Assembly: GCF_028613635.1 (NCBI RefSeq)
Contig: NZ_JAQRMY010000003.1
Span: 136,787-200,786 of the forward strand
Direction: 5' to 3'
Source of the DNA: Devosia sp. ZB163
GTDB lineage: Bacteria > Pseudomonadota > Alphaproteobacteria > Rhizobiales > Devosiaceae
Length of the DNA stretch: 64,000 bases
The notes below the pieces were generated by a model. It was not told where the DNA came from. It saw only the letters and a program-made list of their open reading frames with translations, and did no database searches. Shown piece by piece: positions 58,719 to 64,000 of the stretch. The position numbers were made by a program, and so were the translations under genes. Numbering within the stretch: the stretch's first letter is position 1; each line of letters opens with the position of its first letter.

Positions 58719-60155
58719 TCAAGAGGATCCGGCGCCATCCTGGCGGACGAAGGCGATGCGCAGCATGTTGGTCGCGCCGGGCGTGCCGAGCGGAATGCCG
58801 GCGGTGATGGCGATGCGGTCACCCGGGCGGGCGAGTCCCTCGTTGTAGGCGATGACGCAGGCGCGATCGACCATGTCCTCCAGGTTCACCGCATCGGGCG
58901 ATTCCACGCAGTGGATGCCCCACACCACCGACAGGCGGCGCACGGTCCTGAGGTTCGGCGAGAGCGCGAGGATCGGCTTGGAGGGCCGCTCGCGCGCGGC
59001 GCGGATCGCGGTCGAACCCGACGAGGTGTAGGTGACGATGGCGGCCAGATCGAGCGTTTCGGCCACCTGGCGGGTCGCCGCGGAAATCGCGTCGGCTGCG
59101 GTCGCCTCGGGCTCGGCGGCCTGGGCGCGGATGATGCCGCGGTAGTTGACGTCGCTCTCGACGGCGACGGCCACCTTGTTCATCATGGCCACCGCCTCGA
59201 CCGGGTACTGGCCCGAGGCGCTCTCGGCCGAGAGCATCACGGCGTCGGCGCCCTCGAAGACGGCGATCGACACGTCCGAGACTTCGGCGCGGGTCGGCAC
59301 CGGCGAGGTGATCATCGACTCGAGCATCTGCGTCGCGACCACCACCGGCTTGCCGTAGCGGCGGGCGATGCGGATCATGCGCTTCTGCAGGCCCGGGACC
59401 TGCTCGAGCGGCATCTCGACGCCGAGGTCGCCGCGCGCCACCATGAAGGCGTCGCAGAGCTTGATGATTTCCTCGAGCCGCTCCACAGCCTGGGGCTTCT
59501 CGATCTTGGCCATCACGCCCGCCCGGCCCTGGACGATCTTGCGGATATCGATGATGTCCTCGGGCCGCTGCACGAAGCTGACGGCGATCCAGTCGGCCTC
59601 GGCCTCGAGGCCCTTGAGCAGGTCCGCGTGGTCCTTCTCGGTCAGCGCGCCCATCGGCAGGAGCGTATCGGGCAGGCTGACGCCCTTGCGGTCGCTGAGC
59701 TTGCCGCCGTAGATGACCTCGGTCTCGATCGCCCCGCCGCCGACCTTGGTGGCCCGGAGCTGGAGCTTGCCGTCGTCGAGCAGCAGGCGGTCACCCACAG
59801 AGACGGACTCGATGATTTCCGGATGGGGCAGGAAGACGCGTTCGACGGTGCCCGGTGCTTCGGAGCTGTCGAGCGTGAACTTGGCGCCAGCGACCAGCTG
59901 CACGGCGCCATCGGCGAAACGGCCGACGCGGAGCTTGGGGCCCTGCAGGTCGACCAGCACGCCGATCGGATGGTGCAGGCGCGCCTCGACGCTACGGATA
60001 TAGCCTACCGTCTGCTTGAGCAGCTCGTGGCTGGCGTGGCTCATGTTGATGCGGAACACGTCCGCACCGGCTCGCGCCAGTTTCTCGATCGTTGCTTCGT
60101 CGTTGGAGGCGGGCCCCAGGGTCGCGACGATCTTCACGCGTCTCATGCGTTTCAT
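58719..60155 (-). CDS. pyk: Pyruvate kinase
   Basis: A 478-residue pyruvate kinase that makes pyruvate and ATP from phosphoenolpyruvate and ADP. N-terminus KIVATLGPASND with FRINMSHASHE; the active-site segment is MAKIEKPQAVERLEEII with the metal Glu in VARGDLGVEMPLEQVP, and MLSAESASGQYPVEAV. Length is as in bacteria. It overlaps the DUF1036 gene by 4 bases (stop/start ATGA), so it is translated after it. A terminator follows at 58659-58691. Confidence 0.97.
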   Translation of the reverse strand: MKRMRRVKIVATLGPASNDEATIEKLARAGADVFRINMSHASHELLKQTVGYIRSVEARLHHPIGVLVDLQGPKLRVGRFADGAVQLVAGAKFTLDSSEAPGTVERVFLPHPEIIESVSVGDRLLLDDGKLQLRATKVGGGAIETEVIYGGKLSDRKGVSLPDTLLPMGALTEKDHADLLKGLEAEADWIAVSFVQRPEDIIDIRKIVQGRAGVMAKIEKPQAVERLEEIIKLCDAFMVARGDLGVEMPLEQVPGLQKRMIRIARRYGKPVVVATQMLESMITSPVPTRAEVSDVSIAVFEGADAVMLSAESASGQYPVEAVAMMNKVAVAVESDVNYRGIIRAQAAEPEATAADAISAATRQVAETLDLAAIVTYTSSGSTAIRAARERPSKPILALSPNLRTVRRLSVVWGIHCVESPDAVNLEDMVDRACVIAYNEGLARPGDRIAITAGIPLGTPGATNMLRIAFVRQDGAGSS

Positions 60156-60871
60156 TGAGTATCTGCACCTTCATCAGTGGGTGTGTCGTCCGCCGGCAAA
60201 TTGCCGCCGTCGGTCGGCAGGTCGCCCTCCAGCGGGACGGTTTCGTCCTCGCCGCCGACCATGTCGCCCTCGGTCAGCTGCAGCGTCCAGTCGCTGCGAT
60301 TATGGGTATCGACCTCGAAGAAGCCCGTGCGTTCGTAGCCGCGGGCCAGGCAATCCTCAACGCCGAAGATCGTGAAGGTCTCGTCGCGGGTGCACATGAA
60401 GACGCTTCCGTCCCAGGTCCCGCCGGTCACGTCGTCGGCAGCGTAGAGATAGTAGTAGCGGCGCGCCTCGAGGTTGCCGCGGAAAATGGTGACGCAGGCG
60501 CTGGGCTCAGCCACCCACCAGCCCTCGGACTGCCAACCCTTTTCGGCGCGATAGCCGAAGGCGACCGATATGCGGTTGGCGGTCTCGTTGCAGACGCGAA
60601 AACTGCCTTCGCCCGCATCTTCTGCGGCGGGTGCCGCCGGCTGTTCCTGCGCGATTGCTGCGGGCGCCGTGCCGCCGGCCCGAGGCAGAATGACCCAGAT
60701 GGCCACGGCAACGAAAGCCGCGGCGAGCACGCCAGCAATGGCCAGGATATAGCGCAAGGGACTGTCCGGGTCTCGACGTCTGAAATCGTTTGCAGCGCGC
60801 GGACGTTTGTGCGCACCGCTCCGCCTGCTGTCAACCGCTATCGAAGGCTTTTGGCGGAAATGCGGGACCAT
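60152..60871 (-). CDS. DUF1036 membrane-anchored protein
   Basis: A 239-residue protein with an N-terminal membrane helix (about 38-62, LRYILAIAGVLAAAFVAVAI) and a DUF1036 domain of about 110 residues (FRVCNETANRISVAFGYR, EPSACVTIFRGNLEARRYYY, CTRDETFTIFGVEDC). The four or more Cys may form disulfides in the periplasm. An acidic tail follows. DUF1036 proteins of alphaproteobacteria often lie next to pyk, as here, with overlap. Function is unknown. The start is the first ATG; a shorter start cannot be excluded. Confidence 0.85.
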   Translation of the reverse strand: MVPHFRQKPSIAVDSRRSGAHKRPRAANDFRRRDPDSPLRYILAIAGVLAAAFVAVAIWVILPRAGGTAPAAIAQEQPAAPAAEDAGEGSFRVCNETANRISVAFGYRAEKGWQSEGWWVAEPSACVTIFRGNLEARRYYYLYAADDVTGGTWDGSVFMCTRDETFTIFGVEDCLARGYERTGFFEVDTHNRSDWTLQLTEGDMVGGEDETVPLEGDLPTDGGNLPADDTPTDEGADTQ

Positions 60872-60963
60872 GCGGGCGAGGGATGTGGATAGGTGTCGAA
60901 CGGGCTTGAACCGCTCGCCGCGAACAGGTTGAACGGGCGCCTGAACGAATAAGGAATGTGACC

Positions 60964-61239
60964 ATGTCCATCGTCTCCAGCGACAGCGTCGCGCAAGACC
61001 AGATCAAGGCTTTCATCGAACGCATCGAGCGGCTCGAGGAAGAAAAGGCCGCCATCGCCGGCGACATCAAGGAAGTCTACGCCGAGGCCAAGGGCAATGG
61101 CTTCGATACCAAGGTGCTGCGCAAGATCGTCTCCATCCGCAAGCAGGACGCCAATGAGCGCATGGAGCAGGAAGCCCTGCTCGAGCTCTACCTGACCGCG
61201 CTCGGCATGGCGGTGGCACCGAGCGACGACGACCTGTAA
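60964..61239 (+). CDS. gapR: GapR (DUF2312) nucleoid-associated protein
   Basis: A 91-residue DUF2312/GapR protein, which forms rings on overtwisted DNA ahead of replication forks and helps topoisomerases in Caulobacter. The core reads [40 protein letters not shown], and [13 protein letters not shown]. Lys and Arg line the DNA face. The ATG at 60964 has AAGGA 8 bases upstream. It is a single gene, divergent from the DUF1036-pyk operon, with a strong hairpin just after its stop. Confidence 0.94.
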   Translation: MSIVSSDSVAQDQIKAFIERIERLEEEKAAIAGDIKEVYAEAKGNGFDTKVLRKIVSIRKQDANERMEQEALLELYLTALGMAVAPSDDDL

Positions 61240-61246
61240 GCCTTTG

Positions 61247-61269
61247 GCGGCGGAGCATTGCTCCGCCGC
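61247..61269 (+). other. GC-rich stem-loop after gapR
   Basis: GCGGCGGAGC, ATT, GCTCCGCCGC: a perfect 10-bp stem with a three-base loop, without a T run. A second hairpin (CCCCGCC/GGCGGGG) follows. They may stop or stabilise gapR mRNA. Confidence 0.5.
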
Positions 61270-61347
61270 GCCACCCCGCCCAAGGCGGGGCTTGCCCCCG
61301 ACGCCGCGCACCGCTCTTCTGGCGCCCGCTACCGGAGGACCCCGCAA

Positions 61348-62130
61348 ATGTCGAACATCCTGCTGACGGGCGCCTCGGGCCTTTTGGGCACGCATATGCG
61401 GCGCTGGTTCGCCGCGCGCGGGCGAAGCGTCGTTGCGACCGACATCCGGACCTCAGCTGACGGTGGCGACATCGTCCTCGCCGACCTCTCCGACCGGAGC
61501 GCGGTCGATGCGCTGATGCAGCGGGACATCTCGGCGGTGGTGCACCTGGGCGCCCACGCCACCGAAGCCGGCTGGCGGACCATCCTCGATGCCAATATCG
61601 TCGCCGCCTATAACATATTCGAAGCCGCACGGCAGGCGGGCGTGCGCCGCCTGATCTACGCCTCGAGCTACCACGTGGTGGGGATGTATCCCGCCGGTGA
61701 CTTGCCGCTCGGACCCGACGCGGCAGTGCGACCGGACTCGCTCTACGGGGTATCCAAGGTCTTCGGCGAAGCGCTGGGCCGGCTCTATTTCGACAAGTTC
61801 GGCATCGAATGCCTCGCCATCCGCATCTGCACGGCGGGCGATCCGGGCACGCCGCGCGAGGCGCGCCTCTGGTGCAACCGCGATGACCTCGCCGGGTTGA
61901 TCGAAGCCGGACTCGATGCGCCGGAGCTCGGCTACCGCATGGTCTACGGCATCTCGGCCAACCCCAATGCACCAGTGCCCGTCGAGAACGGAGCCAATCT
62001 CGGCTGGCGGCCGACCCATGCGTCGCCGGAACTGGGCACGCACGATCCCCACGCCGAACTCGATCCGGCCGACCCCCGGCACAAGCTACTCGGTGGAGCG
62101 TTCGCCCTCTGGGGACATCCCGACGACTAG
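61348..62130 (+). CDS. NAD-dependent epimerase/dehydratase, uronate dehydrogenase-like
   Basis: A 260-residue extended short-chain dehydrogenase. The NAD motif is TGASGLLGTH, and the active-site region ASSYHVVGMYP and the catalytic YGVSK with LYFDKFGIECLAIRI match uronate dehydrogenase (Udh) of Agrobacterium, which oxidises galacturonate or glucuronate to the lactone. The C-terminal HNLGW-like end is ENGANLGWRP. The ATG at 61348 follows CGGAGG. The gap before it carries the gapR hairpins. A related hexose epimerase is the alternative. Confidence 0.85.
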   Translation: MSNILLTGASGLLGTHMRRWFAARGRSVVATDIRTSADGGDIVLADLSDRSAVDALMQRDISAVVHLGAHATEAGWRTILDANIVAAYNIFEAARQAGVRRLIYASSYHVVGMYPAGDLPLGPDAAVRPDSLYGVSKVFGEALGRLYFDKFGIECLAIRICTAGDPGTPREARLWCNRDDLAGLIEAGLDAPELGYRMVYGISANPNAPVPVENGANLGWRPTHASPELGTHDPHAELDPADPRHKLLGGAFALWGHPDD

Positions 62131-62131
62131 G

Positions 62132-63625
62132 CTATTCGGCCGCCGTCCGCTCGTCATAGTCCGGAGCGTCGGGGTTGCCGGGGCCGGTCTCGGCACCGAG
62201 GTCGGGGAAGGCGACGATGCGCTGGTTGCGCAGGTCCATGCGGACGACGAGCAGTCCGCGCTCCTCGAAATAGGCGAGCAGGCGCCGGGCACGGCCCGTC
62301 GAGTGCGTGCCGTAGGCGCGGGCCAGGGATGCGTCGGAGGGGCAGGGCAGTCCTTCCACGGCGGCGCGGGCCAGAACGAGGAACACGCCCTGCACATCGT
62401 CGGCGAGCTGGTTCGACAGCGCCAGCGCCGTCTGCCAGGTTTCCGACTGCGCCGTCTCGTCGGCGACGCCGGCGCGGACGACTGCGAGCTTGCGGCGGAA
62501 TGCGGGCAGGGCGAGTGCCTCGCCAGGGACGCGGCGGATGCGGCAGCGGACGAGGAAGTCCTGGTAGAGCACCGCGACCGAGCGATAGGCCGCGTCACGA
62601 TCCTCGAGCAGTTCGCGGATGACGTCGTCGATGGCGCGGTCACGCTCGGCTGCATCGACCACCGGCTCATCGGCGCGTGGCTGCGGCACCTGCGTGCGCA
62701 CGAGTTGCGCGAGCAGGTCGTTGGTCGAGGGGGGCGGCGGCGGGGGCGGGCGGCGCACCAGGCGCGGTGCGGCCTCGGGCAAGGGGGCGAAGATCAGCTC
62801 CCTGGCGTCAACCGGCGCATCCGGCAATGGCATCAGTTTGGGGCTCGACGAGCGCGCCGAGGTCTCGACCGGGCCGATCACCATGGGCAGCGGGCGGCGC
62901 GACATGGCGGGGCCGAGCGCGACGAAGTGCCCGCGCGCCAGATCGCGGAACATCTCGGCCTGGCGCCGCTCCATGCCGAGCAGGTCGGCGGCCCGCGCCA
63001 TATCGATGTCGAGGAAGGTGCGGCCCATCAGGAAGTTCGACGCCTCGGCCGCGACGTTCTTCGCCAGCTTGGCGAGGCGCTGCGTGGCGATGACGCCGGC
63101 GAGGCCGCGCTTGCGGCCGCGGCACATCAGGTTGGTCATCGCGCCGAGCGAAAGCTTGCGCGCTTCGTCGGAGACTTCGCCGGCAATGGCGGGGGCAAAG
63201 AGCTGGGCCTCGTCCACCACGACGAGCATAGGGTACCAGTAGTCGCGGTCGGCATCGAACAGCCCGCCGAGGAAGGCGGCGGCGCAACGCATCTGCTGCT
63301 CGACATCGAGCCCCTCGAGGCTGAGCACGACCGAAACGCGGTGCTGGCGCACGCGGGTGGCGATGGTGGTCAGTTCGGATTCGCTGCGGGAGGCATCGAC
63401 GACGAGGTGGCCGTACTTGTCGGCCAGCGTGACGAAATCGCCTTCGGGATCGACGATGCACTGCTGCACCCAGGGCGCGCTCTGTTCGAGCAGGCGCCTG
63501 AGGAGGTGGGACTTGCCGGAGCCGGAGTTGCCCTGCACCAGCAACCGCGTGGCGAGCAGTTCCTCGAGGTCAAGCTTCGCCTCGGCGCCACCCTGCGCCA
63601 CACCCATGTCGATCGCGACCTGCAT
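62132..63625 (-). CDS. HerA/DUF87-type ATPase with a proline-rich segment
   Basis: A 497-residue ATPase of the HerA/DUF87 group. Walker A is GNSGSGKSHLL (about residues 31-41), Walker B is LVVVDEAQLFAP (about 140-151), and GRGRKRGL-like arginine-finger region (CRGRKRGLAGVIATQRL) follows. From about 245 on it is unlike classic HerA: a linker, then the run RRPPPPPPPSTND and a helical C-terminal part with DDVIRELLEDRDAAY. It lacks the NurA neighbour of archaeal HerA. It may act on DNA ends or in DNA transport; no partner is known here. Confidence 0.85.
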   Translation of the reverse strand: MQVAIDMGVAQGGAEAKLDLEELLATRLLVQGNSGSGKSHLLRRLLEQSAPWVQQCIVDPEGDFVTLADKYGHLVVDASRSESELTTIATRVRQHRVSVVLSLEGLDVEQQMRCAAAFLGGLFDADRDYWYPMLVVVDEAQLFAPAIAGEVSDEARKLSLGAMTNLMCRGRKRGLAGVIATQRLAKLAKNVAAEASNFLMGRTFLDIDMARAADLLGMERRQAEMFRDLARGHFVALGPAMSRRPLPMVIGPVETSARSSSPKLMPLPDAPVDARELIFAPLPEAAPRLVRRPPPPPPPSTNDLLAQLVRTQVPQPRADEPVVDAAERDRAIDDVIRELLEDRDAAYRSVAVLYQDFLVRCRIRRVPGEALALPAFRRKLAVVRAGVADETAQSETWQTALALSNQLADDVQGVFLVLARAAVEGLPCPSDASLARAYGTHSTGRARRLLAYFEERGLLVVRMDLRNQRIVAFPDLGAETGPGNPDAPDYDERTAAE

Positions 63626-63728
63626 GGGACTTGGTTAGCTGATTCTTCGGTAGTTGCGTTCGCGGCGGCGCCCTCTCCCACACACATCGGTGGCTGTGGC
63701 GATGTGCGTGGCCCGCAGCCCGGGCAGC

Positions 63729-64000
63729 TTACGCCTTTGTCGTCCGCGGCACCGACTCGCTGTCGATGCCGAGCGTCGTCAGCGCCGTCGCCACGATGCC
63801 TGCGCGGTCCAGTCCGGCAACGGCATACATGTCGTTGACACCGGCCTGCTCCACGAAGGTGTCGGGGATCATCAGGGGCCGGAATTTCAGCTTGCCGTCG
63901 AGCAGGCCGTTGGTCGCGAGGAAGCTTGCGGCGTGGCTGCCGAAGCCGCCGATGCCGCCTTCCTCGATGGTGATCAGCACCTCGTGCTCGCGGGCGAGAC
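63729..64000 (-). CDS. dxs: 1-Deoxy-D-xylulose-5-phosphate synthase, C-terminal part (5' end outside window)
   Basis: The last 90 or so residues of Dxs, which condenses pyruvate and glyceraldehyde 3-phosphate in the first step of the MEP isoprenoid route. The segment [20 protein letters not shown], then [20 protein letters not shown] and [20 protein letters not shown] is typical of the transketolase C-terminal domain. The frame is open to the window edge. The 103-base gap before it holds no feature. Confidence 0.92.
   Translation of the reverse strand, partial: LAREHEVLITIEEGGIGGFGSHAASFLATNGLLDGKLKFRPLMIPDTFVEQAGVNDMYAVAGLDRAGIVATALTTLGIDSESVPRTTKA

Overview
The window is a GC-rich (about two-thirds G+C), gene-dense chromosomal segment from an alphaproteobacterium. 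It most resembles the Hyphomicrobiales (rhizobial order), possibly a Devosia-like genus; that placement is inference. Supporting marks are a CpdR receiver next to N-formylglutamate amidohydrolase and tRNA-Val genes, a GapR (DUF2312) protein, DUF1036, DUF459 and DUF1007 families, an array of Omp25/Omp31-like barrels, an MmgR/SuhB-type small RNA, and a ROSE-like leader before an Hsp20 gene. No phage, insertion sequence or CRISPR array was seen.

Layout. 1-11.6 kb: end of a LysR regulator, a DUF1007-nickel/cobalt permease fusion, ferrochelatase, a LigD-like protein without ligase domain, an SPFH/NfeD pair, a beta-barrel protein, galE, a lytic transglycosylase and an SGNH hydrolase. 11.7-18 kb: gltBD glutamate synthase operon on the minus strand. 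18.5-25.3 kb: cupin, DUF4239, Dps, heat-shock Hsp20, lipase-like hydrolase, HisN-type phosphatase, a small RNA, N-formylglutamate amidohydrolase and CpdR. 25.3-29.8 kb: two tRNA-Val genes and four separately terminated paralogous outer-membrane barrels. Between the second and third barrel lies a 23-codon ORF whose ribosome binding site is complementary to 15 consecutive bases of the 16S rRNA 3' end. 29.9-38.9 kb: prfC, phosphoesterase, aldo/keto reductase, M16C protease, thioredoxin 2, serine hydrolase, cyclic-nucleotide-binding protein. 39-42.4 kb: DNA exonuclease/ATP-dependent ligase pair, a UVR-motif protein and a YoeB/YefM toxin-antitoxin pair. 42.4-50.5 kb: fatty-acid beta-oxidation (MerR regulator and fadD diverging from fadE-fadJ-fadI) with shared palindromic operators. 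50.7-56.3 kb: oppABCDF-type peptide importer with a similar operator upstream. 56.3-64 kb: receiver protein, L36, M20 dipeptidase, DUF1036-pyk operon, GapR, uronate dehydrogenase-like protein, HerA-like ATPase and the 3' end of dxs.

Regulation visible in sequence: three or four RNA-level elements (extended-SD small mRNA, MmgR-like RNA, ROSE-like thermometer with a sigma-32-like promoter, oppA-oppB hairpin), a set of TTGACG-N4-CGTCAA palindromes linking the fad genes and the opp operon, many intrinsic terminators, and two families of intergenic inverted repeats. The extended-SD small mRNA at 27.8-28.0 kb is the most unusual item.
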